Source of the DNA: Alteromonas sp. C1M14
GTDB lineage: Bacteria; Pseudomonadota; Gammaproteobacteria; Enterobacterales; Alteromonadaceae
Direction of reading: 5' to 3'
Length of the DNA stretch: 64,000 bases
Assembly: GCF_018860965.1 (NCBI RefSeq)
Contig: NZ_JAHKQF010000002.1
Coordinates: forward strand, 541,574 to 605,573
Shown here: positions 25,291 to 34,688 of the stretch, piece after piece
Layout: each line of letters begins with the position of its first letter
Numbering within the stretch: position 1 is the first letter of the stretch
The notes under the pieces: model-generated
Told to the model about the DNA's origin: nothing
The model's database searches: none
Seen by the model: the letters and a program-made list of their open reading frames with translations, nothing else
Translations under genes and position numbers: made by a program

Positions 25291-26265
25291 ATGATGATAT
25301 TCCTTAGTGTGGTAACGGTTTTATGCCTATTTACCACTGTTGCACCCCATTTACCGGGTAAGCATTGGCTAATTCGGGTATGGGAATTTCCCCGTGTACA
25401 ATTAGCATTTATTTATACCGCCACCTTGCTGATGTGGATGTTTAGCTATGCCCCCTATCCGCTGCTGTCGACGTTCATGCAGTTGATGTTGTTGATTGCA
25501 TTAGGGTATCAATTAGCATGGGTACTGCCATATACCTGTATTTGGCCTAAACAGGTAAAACAGGTTGATGACAGTAACAGCAGTGATGACACCCTCAGCA
25601 TTCTTACAAGCAATGTGTATATGCCAAATGACAATGTTGCCGGCCTCATTGACTTGGTAGAACAATATCAACCTGACATTTTAGTTACCCTAGAAACTAA
25701 CAAGAAATGGGAGCGAGGCCTTCGCTCACTTGAAAAGGATTATCCCTATCGAATGGCTTGCCCACTAGAAAACTTGTACGGCATGCACCTTTTCAGCAAA
25801 AAGCCTTTCAGTGACGAAAAACTAAGATTTATCGTAGAGTCTGACGTGCCATCCATGGAAATTTACCTTAACTTAGCGGGACAGCCGGTGAAAGTTTACT
25901 TTGTCCATCCAAAGCCGCCCAGCCCTACCGAAAATGAGTCGGCAGCGCCACGGGATAGAGAATTAAAGTTAGTGGGTCATGAGTGTGCCAAACAGACATG
26001 TCCGGTAATCGTTACCGGCGATTTAAACGACGTCGCTTGGTCACCCACGACGCGAATTTTTCGTAAAATTAGTGGTGCTCAAGACCCTCGAATTGGACGA
26101 GGCTTCTTTAACACGTTTCATGCTAAGTACCCCATCATACGCTGGCCACTTGATCATGTTTTTCACAGTAAGGAATTTGAATTAGTCACCATAAAACGAT
26201 TACCCGGCTACGGCTCTGATCACTTTCCGCTATACACAAAATTAAAATTGACGGGGAAAAGGTAG
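25291..26265 (+). CDS. Membrane-anchored endonuclease/exonuclease/phosphatase-family protein
   Basis: 324 residues: three N-terminal hydrophobic segments (about 1-80), then an EEP domain (95-320). Visible active-site elements are the Asn of LTSNVYMP, Glu of LVTLETNKKW, GDLNDVAW, and the Asp-His of GYGSDHFPLY. Such membrane-tethered members are of unknown substrate (phosphodiester or phosphomonoester bonds, in the periplasm). No Shine-Dalgarno is obvious. A hairpin at 26272-26307 follows directly. Confidence 0.88.
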   Translation: MMIFLSVVTVLCLFTTVAPHLPGKHWLIRVWEFPRVQLAFIYTATLLMWMFSYAPYPLLSTFMQLMLLIALGYQLAWVLPYTCIWPKQVKQVDDSNSSDDTLSILTSNVYMPNDNVAGLIDLVEQYQPDILVTLETNKKWERGLRSLEKDYPYRMACPLENLYGMHLFSKKPFSDEKLRFIVESDVPSMEIYLNLAGQPVKVYFVHPKPPSPTENESAAPRDRELKLVGHECAKQTCPVIVTGDLNDVAWSPTTRIFRKISGAQDPRIGRGFFNTFHAKYPIIRWPLDHVFHSKEFELVTIKRLPGYGSDHFPLYTKLKLTGKR

Positions 26266-26271
26266 GCGATG

Positions 26272-26307
26272 TTCCCGAATAAACATACGCTGATGCTTAT
26301 TCGGGAA
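26272..26307 (+). terminator. Hairpin after the EEP gene
   Basis: TTCCCGAATAA pairs with TTATTCGGGAA (11-bp perfect stem, 14-base loop) seven bases past the stop. It has no T run on the plus strand, so termination strength is uncertain. Confidence 0.5.
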
Positions 26308-26352
26308 AAACAATTTACGTGATGACAAACCCAATTGTAAGTTAAACGGGTT

Positions 26353-26736
26353 TTAAGCAGAAATGGGTAGCTTTTCTCGTTCTTTGAGATGCTGGCAACG
26401 GTGAGCGATTTCTCTGTAATCACTGGGGTCAGCAACACAGTCGTCTGCGTTGCACGACATCATCTGCTCACTATGTTGGTTGGATGTCATCAGTAACACT
26501 GGCGTATCTGATTGAGCTTTAATTTTATTGCAGATTTCGGCCCCAGAAAGATCTGGCATAGCTTCATCCACTACAATCGCATCGTAATCTGTCTTGGCAC
26601 AAAATCGCAGCGCTAATTTACCACTGGCGGCGAAATCCACATCCCAACCCAACCCGGCTATGTAGCTAGTCAAAGGACTGGCGAGTACAGGATCATCTTC
26701 CACCACAAGAATTCGCAATATCATACGTGGGGTCAT
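26353..26736 (-). CDS. Single-domain receiver protein lacking the conserved Lys
   Basis: 127 residues, receiver fold only: VVEDDPVLASPL, phospho-Asp in AIVVDEAMPDLSG, Thr/Ser switch in LLMTSNQ. The conserved Lys of strand 5 (normally in TKP) is replaced: the stretch reads DDCVADPSDYREI. Loss of that Lys usually slows or alters phosphorylation-dependent switching. GGAGG precedes the ATG. No kinase adjoins it; a sigma54-like element lies 114 nt upstream. Confidence 0.88.
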   Translation of the reverse strand: MTPRMILRILVVEDDPVLASPLTSYIAGLGWDVDFAASGKLALRFCAKTDYDAIVVDEAMPDLSGAEICNKIKAQSDTPVLLMTSNQHSEQMMSCNADDCVADPSDYREIAHRCQHLKEREKLPISA

Positions 26737-26850
26737 TATTGCCTCCTTGTTTTTCTTCTCTCACACTTATCTTTCACAGGGTAGACACCCTTACTAAAGA
26801 AAACTCAAGGCTCAAAAACAACGCTCAGCTTTGACTCTCGAATTAATTAA

Positions 26851-26866
26851 AGCAGAATGCAAGCCA
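26851..26866 (-). promoter_or_regulatory. Candidate sigma54 promoter of the lone receiver gene
   Basis: Minus strand TGGCTTGCATTCTGCT: GG-N10-GC, 8 of 10 key bases, R at position 7. Ends 114 nt before the ATG, farther than the others. Confidence 0.35.
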
Positions 26867-26988
26867 ATATGACATAGCTCGACAAAACGCTTCCCTTTTG
26901 AAAGGACAAGGTTTAAATATTCTTTACGCTATACGCAGAAAAAATAAAAAAATGCTTTGTATACAGGCTAATGCAAACCTAGAAAAAT

Positions 26989-27007
26989 TGGTAAGACAAC
27001 CTTACCA
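26989..27007. promoter_or_regulatory. Perfect dyad TGGTAAG-N5-CTTACCA
   Basis: Seven-base arms, five-base centre, 123-156 bp upstream of the sigma54-like element at 26851. Possible activator site; its half-site differs from the TTACA/TGTAA dyads elsewhere. Confidence 0.35.
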
Positions 27008-27151
27008 TTAAATGATTTAAGAAAACAACTTTCCTAAAAGAGACGAGAAAAAGCGCGCAAATACGCCATCGTGCCACCATTTCGCCCGAACATGGTCATT
27101 TATTGTGCAAGGCGTGATAAAGAACGTTATAGCATCTATGACGTTGCAGGG

Positions 27152-27694
27152 TTAAGACAATGCCAAAAATGCAGAGACTTTCTTACAAGCTTTATCCCGA
27201 GAGATAAAATGAGCAAGAGCCAAAAGTCTGTCGTCTCGAGGCCAAACCGCTTTGTTCAGTATTTTGGCATCTTCTTCAGATAACCGTTCCGTATCTAAGA
27301 TAAGCGCCAGGGCTTTTTTATTTGGCTTTATAAGCGTAGGTTCTATCGTCTTCACCAAGCTTTTGGGTACACAAATAAATTCTCGCTTAGGGGGATCTCG
27401 GACAACACAAACCTCATTGTCTGCGCCGATTAACGCAGGCCAGCCTTCAGCTATTCGGCTTTGGGCAAACATGGCCAGGGTGAAGGCAATAAGAATACCA
27501 AACACTGTGAGTTGAAATGTTTGACTGAGTCCAGGAGCAAGTACAACGATAATCGCCACTATTACCGAAAAAAGAGACCAAGCAGCAAAAACCCGACGCA
27601 TTGCTTTTGGACTAATGCCAGAGAACACCACCGCATGCTTAAGTTGCTCTTTCTCTAGGACTTTAATTTGAATATTGTTCGCTGAAGACACCAC
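27152..27694 (-). CDS. Hypothetical membrane protein
   Basis: 180 residues: a cytoplasmic N-terminus (about 1-32), two TM helices (about 36-53 and 60-78, SLFSVIVAIIVVLAPGL and TVFGILIAFTLAMFAQ), then a soluble domain of about 100 residues. Family not recognised. Layout resembles proteins with a PH-like or DUF domain after a TM hairpin, but I cannot name one. No clear Shine-Dalgarno before the ATG. Confidence 0.65.
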   Translation of the reverse strand: MVSSANNIQIKVLEKEQLKHAVVFSGISPKAMRRVFAAWSLFSVIVAIIVVLAPGLSQTFQLTVFGILIAFTLAMFAQSRIAEGWPALIGADNEVCVVRDPPKREFICVPKSLVKTIEPTLIKPNKKALALILDTERLSEEDAKILNKAVWPRDDRLLALAHFISRDKACKKVSAFLALS

Positions 27695-27933
27695 ATTACA
27701 CCTGGGGGAATAAGTTTATCGTTAAAAACTATAACGGAATCGCTTAAACAGCAAGTCGCCCTTAGTATGATAGCGAAGCCGCAACGTTTTTAACTTCATA
27801 ATTTACAACAGTATGGCGTTCACGCTGATAGGTTTCAATGAGTTTGATGATACAGGTGCGACAATCTGTCGCATAGCCCGAACAATATCCGCGCACTAAA
27901 ATACCGGCCTTTTCAATAATCAGGAAATATTCG

Positions 27934-30006
27934 GTGAATCAATCTACTATTGCTTTATTTTCATTATCTCCGCTGTTTTTATCCTGCGCAATGGCTCAGA
28001 CTACCGATGATGTGGAAGTCATTGAAATTTCCACCAGCCCTCTATTTCTAAATCACCACGATAGCATTCAATCAAAATTAGAAGAATCGGGAGTGCAATT
28101 TTCAAGTGCTGGTGGCGCCTCTGCCCTGCCCGTATTGAACGGGATGATGGGAGATAGAATTCAGCTGTTGACCGATGGCGCCCCCACCACTGCTGCATGC
28201 GGCAACCAAATGAATCCGCCGCTCTCATATGTGGCAGCTAATGAAGTGCATGCCTTAACCGTATTACCCGGCGTATCTCCCGTAAGTCGCGGCGGCGATA
28301 ATATTGCTGGGGTCATTGAGGTGTCGACGTTAGTTCCTGAGTTTTCTGATTCCTCTGAATTTACCTGGCAGTCAGGCCGTTTAGGCTATTTTTATCAAAG
28401 TAACGATGATGCCAATCACCTTGATGCCGAAGCCATCGTCGCTAATGACCAATGGTATATTAAATACGTAGGGGCCCAGGTCGAAGCCAAAAGTTACGAA
28501 GACGGCAATGGTAATAAAGTCCTTGATACTCTTTATAAAACGCAAAACCATGCCGTTTCAGCTGGCTACCGAGATGAAAAACAACGCATTCAACTAAGCA
28601 TTCATCATCAGTCAATTCCTTATCAAGGCTTTCCTAATCAATACATGGATATGACGGATAATAATAGCACTACGGTCAAAGCGCGGTATGAACGGCAATT
28701 TTCATTGTTTAACCTTGATGCAATGGTAAGCACGCGCAATGTAGATCATGAGATGGGCTTTTTTAGCGACGAGAAAACGGGCATGATGCCCATGCTTACA
28801 GAAAGCAGAGACGATGCCGTTACCTTGCATTTTGACATACCGTTAGATAACGGCTCACTTATGCGGTTTGGTCAAGAATGGTTTAAAAACTCATTAGATG
28901 ACTGGTGGCCAGCAGTAGAGGGCTCAGCCATGATGGGCCCCAATGACTATGTCAATATTAACGATGGTGAGCGCACCCGATTAGCTGGCTTTATCGAATG
29001 GCAATCAGCCGACACAGGTAACTGGCAATACTTGGCAGGCGCACGTATCGAATATGTGACAACCGATACCGGTGAAGTACAACCTTATGTCGACTCAAGT
29101 ATGTCGATGATGAGCAGTAATGTAGCGGCGGCCGAGGCCTTCAATGCAGCCGAACGCAAACAAACTGACACCCTAACAGACATTACGTTAACGGCAACCC
29201 GCAAACTTCCCAATGACAGCCAACTACAATTCGGCCTAGCACAGAAAAACCGAGCGCCGAACCTGTATGAACGCTACACCTGGGGCACCAGCACCATGGC
29301 CATGTCAATGATAGGCTGGTTTGGCGACGGCAATGGCTACGTGGGCGACATTAATTTAAAACCGGAAACGGCACACACCGTTACCGCTGCCTATCAAATT
29401 GATAAGCAATTATGGCGTGCAGAAATCAATGCCTGGTATACCGATGTTGAGGACTATATTGATGCTGACGTCATCGGCCAATTTAACAGTTCGGGTTTAG
29501 ACTCAGGCGAACGTAACTTGCTACAGTTTACTAACCTAGATGCCAAGCTTATGGGCGCGAGTATTAGCGCTGCCGGCGAACTGGTAGATAACGAATACGG
29601 TCGTCTTACCTTACTAAACCGGCTCGACTGGCAAAAAGGCGAGCGCAAAGACGATAGTAGCGATTTATACCAAATCCTACCGTTACAAAACAGAATGACA
29701 GTACAGTATGAAATGGACGCCTTAACCGCGTCGTTGAGTTGGCTTTGGGCCGATAGCAAAACCGATGTAGATGCGCGCCGCAAAGAAAATACCACATCGG
29801 CGTATTCTGTTATTAACCTCAACACCTCGTATAACATTGCGTCCTTTACATTCCGCTTTGACATTCAAAACCTATTGGATGAATATTATGAACAACCTTT
29901 AGGGGGTGTTAATATCGCACAATTCAAAGCTGACAGTAGCAATGGTTTTAGTCAGATTGCTGGTCGGGGGCGTTCGATTGATGTGGGCGTAACCTGGCAA
30001 TTTTAA
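27934..30006 (+). CDS. OprC/NosA-type copper TonB-dependent receptor
   Basis: 690 residues: signal peptide (1-21, ending AMA), a plug domain with GDRIQLLTDGAP and PGVSPVSRGGDNIAGVIEV, and a C-terminal beta barrel ending in WQF. It has C89-xxx-M93 (CGNQM) in the plug and H272-x-M274 (HEM) in the barrel. These match the CxxxM-HxM copper site of Pseudomonas OprC, with almost the same spacing between the two halves. Methionine-rich loops (MDMTDN, TGMMPML, SMSMMSS, STMAMSM) add to the copper theme. A RegB/RegA-like pair follows after 26 bp in the same direction. Confidence 0.88.
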   Translation: MNQSTIALFSLSPLFLSCAMAQTTDDVEVIEISTSPLFLNHHDSIQSKLEESGVQFSSAGGASALPVLNGMMGDRIQLLTDGAPTTAACGNQMNPPLSYVAANEVHALTVLPGVSPVSRGGDNIAGVIEVSTLVPEFSDSSEFTWQSGRLGYFYQSNDDANHLDAEAIVANDQWYIKYVGAQVEAKSYEDGNGNKVLDTLYKTQNHAVSAGYRDEKQRIQLSIHHQSIPYQGFPNQYMDMTDNNSTTVKARYERQFSLFNLDAMVSTRNVDHEMGFFSDEKTGMMPMLTESRDDAVTLHFDIPLDNGSLMRFGQEWFKNSLDDWWPAVEGSAMMGPNDYVNINDGERTRLAGFIEWQSADTGNWQYLAGARIEYVTTDTGEVQPYVDSSMSMMSSNVAAAEAFNAAERKQTDTLTDITLTATRKLPNDSQLQFGLAQKNRAPNLYERYTWGTSTMAMSMIGWFGDGNGYVGDINLKPETAHTVTAAYQIDKQLWRAEINAWYTDVEDYIDADVIGQFNSSGLDSGERNLLQFTNLDAKLMGASISAAGELVDNEYGRLTLLNRLDWQKGERKDDSSDLYQILPLQNRMTVQYEMDALTASLSWLWADSKTDVDARRKENTTSAYSVINLNTSYNIASFTFRFDIQNLLDEYYEQPLGGVNIAQFKADSSNGFSQIAGRGRSIDVGVTWQF

Positions 30007-30032
30007 TAATCTGAGCACCAATTACGGCGTCG

Positions 30033-31094
30033 ATGACTTTATTACTTTATATTTTTATATCCGGACGAAAGCCACCCATAGCGTGGCTTTCTCTGCTAAT
30101 GGTGATTGCCGAAATCATCGCCGTAAACATCCTTATCGCCCATTATGGCGCTGCAACCAACCCTTTTGCCATTATTCTCTTGGTGCCTTTGGTGGTAGGA
30201 TTGGTGTTACTGCCTTTACCCAGTGCAACCTTTACCCTCATCGTCAGTACCCTGGCACAGCTTTTTCAGCTAAGTACTGATAGTCAAATTACGCAACATG
30301 GCATGGCTCAACATGCCGCTAATATGGTGTGGGGCTTTATACTCACAAGCTTTTTATTGGCCGCTGTGATTGGCTATTTTCGTTGGCAACTAAACCAACA
30401 AAACAGCGCCATCAGACAGCTTCGTGAACAACAACTACGGAATGAGCAATTGCTGGCCATTGGCACCGCAGCAGCTCAGCTCACCCATGACGCCGCCACC
30501 CCCATTCAAACCATTAGCCTTTTACTGGAAGAGTTTGAAGAAACCCAAGACCCCACATACATTAAAGAAACCCAAGATCAAGTAGACCGGTTAACCCAGC
30601 TATTGTCAGCATGGCGGGAAGTGGCCGACGATGTACGCGAGTCTAGGATCACTCATTACCATAGCCATGAGCTGCTTGACGCACTGCGTTATAGCCTCGC
30701 TTTAGCGCGCCCTGAAGCCGAAATTGATTGGTTAATTCAAGACGAAAACAAAACCCTTGTCGCCGACAGAACCCTCTTACCGGCACTGACTAACATTGTT
30801 ATTAATGCTTGTGAAAACGCCTATAGCGAAGGCCATGGTGCGGTTCAGGCTGCCACCGCCAGTACCGCCCATCACTGGATACTGGTGTTAAAAAACCCAG
30901 TACAAAACCTTAACCAGACTGCCCTTAATATGCTAGGAACTCAGCTTGTGGAAAGTGACAAAGGAGCAGGAATGGGGGCAGTTCTCAGTAATGCGACCAT
31001 CGAGAAATTTAAAGGTAGCGTAACATGGCGGATTGCAGAGGGGCCTGCGTCACCTTTGCTAGAAACAACCGTCACATTACCGGTGAACACATGA
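30033..31094 (+). CDS. RegB/PrrB-like redox sensor histidine kinase
   Basis: 353 residues: hydrophobic N-terminal block (about 1-125), then a kinase core with H152 in LTHDAATPIQTI and an ATPase domain (NIVINACENA, GAGMGAVLSNATIEKF). In RegB a GGxxNPF loop binds quinone; here residues 39-45 read GAATNPF, keeping the G-x-x-x-N-P-F pattern. The stop overlaps the start of the response regulator (ATGA). The signal may be quinone redox state or copper-dependent respiration. Confidence 0.85.
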   Translation: MTLLLYIFISGRKPPIAWLSLLMVIAEIIAVNILIAHYGAATNPFAIILLVPLVVGLVLLPLPSATFTLIVSTLAQLFQLSTDSQITQHGMAQHAANMVWGFILTSFLLAAVIGYFRWQLNQQNSAIRQLREQQLRNEQLLAIGTAAAQLTHDAATPIQTISLLLEEFEETQDPTYIKETQDQVDRLTQLLSAWREVADDVRESRITHYHSHELLDALRYSLALARPEAEIDWLIQDENKTLVADRTLLPALTNIVINACENAYSEGHGAVQAATASTAHHWILVLKNPVQNLNQTALNMLGTQLVESDKGAGMGAVLSNATIEKFKGSVTWRIAEGPASPLLETTVTLPVNT

Positions 31095-31633
31095 CACAAG
31101 AAATTATGATCATCGACGATGACTTAAGAATGACTCAGGTGTTAGCCAGACGCCTGTCCCGTGAAGGGCAGTTTTGTGTTTCGTCTTTTGATAGTGCAGC
31201 TGCAGCTCTGGCCGAACCCACTCGCCACGTCTTTGGCATCTTGCTAGATATGATGTTAGGCGATGAGATTGGCCTAGATTATATTGAGCGGTTAAATGCA
31301 CATTTTCGCCCTAGCCACCTTATTGTTATCAGTGGCTATGCCAGTATTCCCACCACGGTAAAAGCGATGAAGCTTGGTGCCACCGACTACCTAACAAAAC
31401 CGGTAAACTCTAGCACCATTATCCAGCGCTTAGGTAATGGTGACATTCCTTTAGATACAGAGTCCTTGCGCCCCATGACCCCAGCACAGGCTGAATGGGA
31501 ACATATTCAGCGAGTATTAGACGAACACGATGGGAATATATCAGCGACGGCAAAAGCGTTAGGCATTCATCGACGAACCTTACAGCGTAAATTACAAAAA
31601 ATGTCACCTAAGCGTGATATGGGGCAACATTAA
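31091..31633 (+). CDS. RegA/PrrA/ActR-type response regulator
   Basis: 180 residues: receiver (D53 in ILLDMMLGDEIG, Lys in LTKPVN) and a short Fis-type helix-turn-helix (AEWEHIQRVLDEHDGNIS, then ATAKALGIHRRTLQRKLQK). This is the compact architecture of RegA/PrrA, global redox regulators. Start at the ATG overlapping the kinase stop by four bases, which gives a clean receiver N-terminus. Probably controls the copper receptor and respiratory genes elsewhere. Confidence 0.9.
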   Translation: MTQEIMIIDDDLRMTQVLARRLSREGQFCVSSFDSAAAALAEPTRHVFGILLDMMLGDEIGLDYIERLNAHFRPSHLIVISGYASIPTTVKAMKLGATDYLTKPVNSSTIIQRLGNGDIPLDTESLRPMTPAQAEWEHIQRVLDEHDGNISATAKALGIHRRTLQRKLQKMSPKRDMGQH

Positions 31634-31634
31634 C

Positions 31635-34499
31635 TTATACCATTGGCTTTCTTAGCCACTTAACCAACGCGTGATACATATCATCACTTTTAAACGGTTT
31701 GCTTAAGTGATCGTTCATACCGCATGCTAACGCTTTATGTCGATCTTCCACCATAGCCGCCGCGGTAAGGGCAATAATTGGCGTTTTAAATCCTTGCTCA
31801 CGTATTTTTTGCGCCGCACGATACCCATCCATCACCGGCATCTGGATATCCATTAAGATAAGATCAAAATGTTGCTCATTTACCGCCACCACCGCCAGCG
31901 CACCGTTTTCAGCAACGCTAACGTTTAATCCCAGTTGGCGTAGATGTTCTCCCACCACTTCTTGATTTATTTCGTTGTCTTCAACCACCAAGATATGACC
32001 TCTTAGCGCGCTCGGTTCGGTTGTGGTCAGAATATTCTTTTCCCGTTGAGCGATTTTAATTTCAAAGTGCTGAGGGATGACCATGGGCAAGCGAACGCGA
32101 AATAAACTCCCTTCTGTAATCTTACTCGTACAGGTAATAGTGCCGCCCATGGCGATAGCGAGACGATGACTAATTGACATACCAAGGCCGGTACCACCGT
32201 ATTTTCGGCTTGTGGAGGAGTCGCCCTGAATAAAGGCGTCAAAGATCCCTTTTTGTTGGGACGCAGACATACCAATGCCAGTATCAGCCACCTCAATAAC
32301 AAGCCAGCACTGTTTATCTGATATGGCTTCAAATCGGCACAGTAAACTGACACGACCTTGGTTAGTAAATTTAATGGCGTTACTAAGCAGGTTGACTAAT
32401 ATTTGCCTTAGCCTTAGCGAGTCACCTTTCAACCAAGGTTGTGGTTTTCCCTCAAATTTAAACTGTAGCGAAATCCCTTTTGTCTGAGCTTGCGCTACAA
32501 ACAAGTCTCGCAATTGACTGATGATGTCACTGACGGAAAACACCACACTGTGTAGCTCTAATTTTTGCGCTTCAATCTTAGAAAAATCAAGAATGTCATT
32601 AATAATGGCTAATAGAAGCTCACCTGAATGATTGATCTTTCTCAACTTTTCACTAACGCTAGGTTCGGGCTGTTGGTTAAGACCTAAGCGACTGAGTCCC
32701 AAAATGGCATTTAGTGGCGTGCGAATTTCATGACTCATATTCGCCAAGAATTCACTCTTGGCTTTATTTGAACGTTTTGCTTCTTTTACCGCATCGGCCT
32801 GGGCGCGCTCCGATGCCACTAAGCGCTCATTTGCCTTTGTTAACGCATTGGTGCGCCGTTCTACTTCAAATTCAATCTCATCGGTATGGCCCGCAACGAT
32901 GATCACAAACCATCCCAATAAACCAGCAAATAACACCGCCCCGGCAAGCAGTACATGTATTCCCCAAGGCTGATAAAGAAATGGATCATGACTCACCTGC
33001 ATCAAGATCCAGTTATGCCCACCAACGGGTATACGTCTTACCTCCAGCAATGAAAAGGGGCTCTCAGCTTGGATATCTCCGGCTTTATTACCGGCGCGCC
33101 ACCCGGCAGTGAGATTTGCTATTTCGCTGTCCTCTATATTTTCGCTATATAAAATAGCTGAATTTGATGTTGCATCAGGATCAAACAACACCATTCCAGT
33201 TTGGCCGATAACCCGTTTATCAAAGGCCTGCATCGCCAAATCTTCTAACCGAAGTATGGCTGTGGCATACCCTACATGATTAGATAACGGCATTTTACCG
33301 GCGGGCGAAAAGACCAGTACCCCCTTTTGGCTTCCCTCTCCTTGAATTAAATCAATTGAGGCGGTGGGATAAAGTTGATGGGTATACCATGCTTGATCCA
33401 ATGCGGCTTTACGGGACGTTTGCGAATAGACGTCCAGCCCAAGGGCTCGGCGATTGAGATCGATGGGCTCAATAAAAGAAACAATGACGTGAACCGATTC
33501 GTTGCTCTTTGATAATGCGCTACTAGAGGGCGTAAACTGGGAAAGGCGAAAGCCAATATCATCGTCGAAATTTTCATACAGCGCTGACATGGTGGCAAGG
33601 TAACTGTCTAGGTCTTCTGGGGCCACCCGTTCATTCCATGACAACCCATGTATCGCTTTGTTTCGTTTTAGCAATCCCTGGGTGTATGCTCGAAATTCCA
33701 TCGGCGTAATTTGATGTTGAATACGAACAAAGCCTGCCAAACCTTGCAAAACATCGGTGATTTTATCTAATTGAGCACTAAGGGCATTGGCTAGAATATC
33801 TGAATTGACGGCTAACTCCGTCTTATGCTTTTCCTTCTCAGTGGACGTCATTAGTACCACCAAAATCGCAGTACAAGCCCCGATGGTAACCAAGCACTTA
33901 AGCACAAAACTGCCCTTAGGTACCACAGAAGATAAGGTTTTAGGTAATAACACAAGCAACCATGGCGCTGAAAAAACAATACCGATGGCATCGCCAACGT
34001 ACCAGCTTATCCAACTTTTAAACCATTCATCATCAGAAATAATCCCCTGCGACCACAACACAATATTACTAAGGGTGGCACTGGTGAGACTGCTGATTAA
34101 CGCACCGCAAATAATAAACCGAACAACCACGGTAATACGGCTAAATTTAAATGGGGCAGAAAGGGCGGATAAAATTAAAATACGGCCAAGATAGGCTTGA
34201 AAAGCGGCGATACTGCCAATGATAAAAGAAAGAAGAAGGTTGCCTCCTCCATCGGCATACTGAAAAGAAATAAAATGATTTAAAAGTGCGGCACCTAGTG
34301 CTATTGCAGGCAACGACAGTACACCAATATATAATGTCGCAAGTAAAGCAACGCCCGCCGCGGGCCAAACCACAGAAGCGTATCCTGGTGGAATCGCAAT
34401 CCAGGTGCTCACCAACCCTAAGCACAAGTAACTTAAAGAGATAATAAAAAAAGCGATTACTTTTTCTCTACCCGTGTGCAATTTCACTATTTCTGTCAC
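31635..34499 (-). CDS. MASE1-CHASE hybrid sensor kinase
   Basis: 954 residues: MASE1 membrane domain (about 15-190), CHASE domain (about 255-420, FRAYTQGLLKRNKAIHGLSW), TM near 520-540, coiled coil, HisKA (ANMSHEIRTPLNAILGLSRL), HATPase (NLLSNAIKFTNQG, GTGLGMSISHRL), and a C-terminal receiver (LILMDIQMPVMDG, LSKPF). There is no HPt, so the phosphate must go to a separate protein. The start appears to be GTG with no good Shine-Dalgarno; another GTG lies four codons inside. It converges on the RegA-like gene with a one-base gap. Confidence 0.88.
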   Translation of the reverse strand: MTEIVKLHTGREKVIAFFIISLSYLCLGLVSTWIAIPPGYASVVWPAAGVALLATLYIGVLSLPAIALGAALLNHFISFQYADGGGNLLLSFIIGSIAAFQAYLGRILILSALSAPFKFSRITVVVRFIICGALISSLTSATLSNIVLWSQGIISDDEWFKSWISWYVGDAIGIVFSAPWLLVLLPKTLSSVVPKGSFVLKCLVTIGACTAILVVLMTSTEKEKHKTELAVNSDILANALSAQLDKITDVLQGLAGFVRIQHQITPMEFRAYTQGLLKRNKAIHGLSWNERVAPEDLDSYLATMSALYENFDDDIGFRLSQFTPSSSALSKSNESVHVIVSFIEPIDLNRRALGLDVYSQTSRKAALDQAWYTHQLYPTASIDLIQGEGSQKGVLVFSPAGKMPLSNHVGYATAILRLEDLAMQAFDKRVIGQTGMVLFDPDATSNSAILYSENIEDSEIANLTAGWRAGNKAGDIQAESPFSLLEVRRIPVGGHNWILMQVSHDPFLYQPWGIHVLLAGAVLFAGLLGWFVIIVAGHTDEIEFEVERRTNALTKANERLVASERAQADAVKEAKRSNKAKSEFLANMSHEIRTPLNAILGLSRLGLNQQPEPSVSEKLRKINHSGELLLAIINDILDFSKIEAQKLELHSVVFSVSDIISQLRDLFVAQAQTKGISLQFKFEGKPQPWLKGDSLRLRQILVNLLSNAIKFTNQGRVSLLCRFEAISDKQCWLVIEVADTGIGMSASQQKGIFDAFIQGDSSTSRKYGGTGLGMSISHRLAIAMGGTITCTSKITEGSLFRVRLPMVIPQHFEIKIAQREKNILTTTEPSALRGHILVVEDNEINQEVVGEHLRQLGLNVSVAENGALAVVAVNEQHFDLILMDIQMPVMDGYRAAQKIREQGFKTPIIALTAAAMVEDRHKALACGMNDHLSKPFKSDDMYHALVKWLRKPMV

Positions 34500-34688
34500 T
34501 AAAAACCGCTCGCTATCGGCATACTTACATCCTGACCTAAAAAATCTTTTACATACAAGAGTTAATAAGCATAACCCATCAACTAGTTCCTTGATAATAA
34601 ATCTTTGTTCAGGGCAAAGTATTGACTTTGTGGCGGAGTTTTAAATTGCTACACTCAATGTTAATTTCCATTACTATTATAAATAACC

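Larger units (their letters stand above)
26737..27151. other. 415-bp intergenic region with promoter elements, no gene
   Basis: Holds the sigma54-like element at 26851-26866 and a perfect dyad TGGTAAG-N5-CTTACCA at 26989-27007. A short plus-strand reading frame further on has no ribosome-binding site and overlaps the next gene antisense, so it is not called. Confidence 0.6.

Noticed and set aside
27071..27283. Plus-strand open frame of 70 codons
   Set aside because: No ribosome-binding site, no family likeness, and it overlaps the end of the minus-strand membrane-protein gene.
34625..34660. Sigma54-like element before the M14 peptidase gene
   Set aside because: The spacing between GG and GC is 11 or 13 bases, not 10, so it does not fit.
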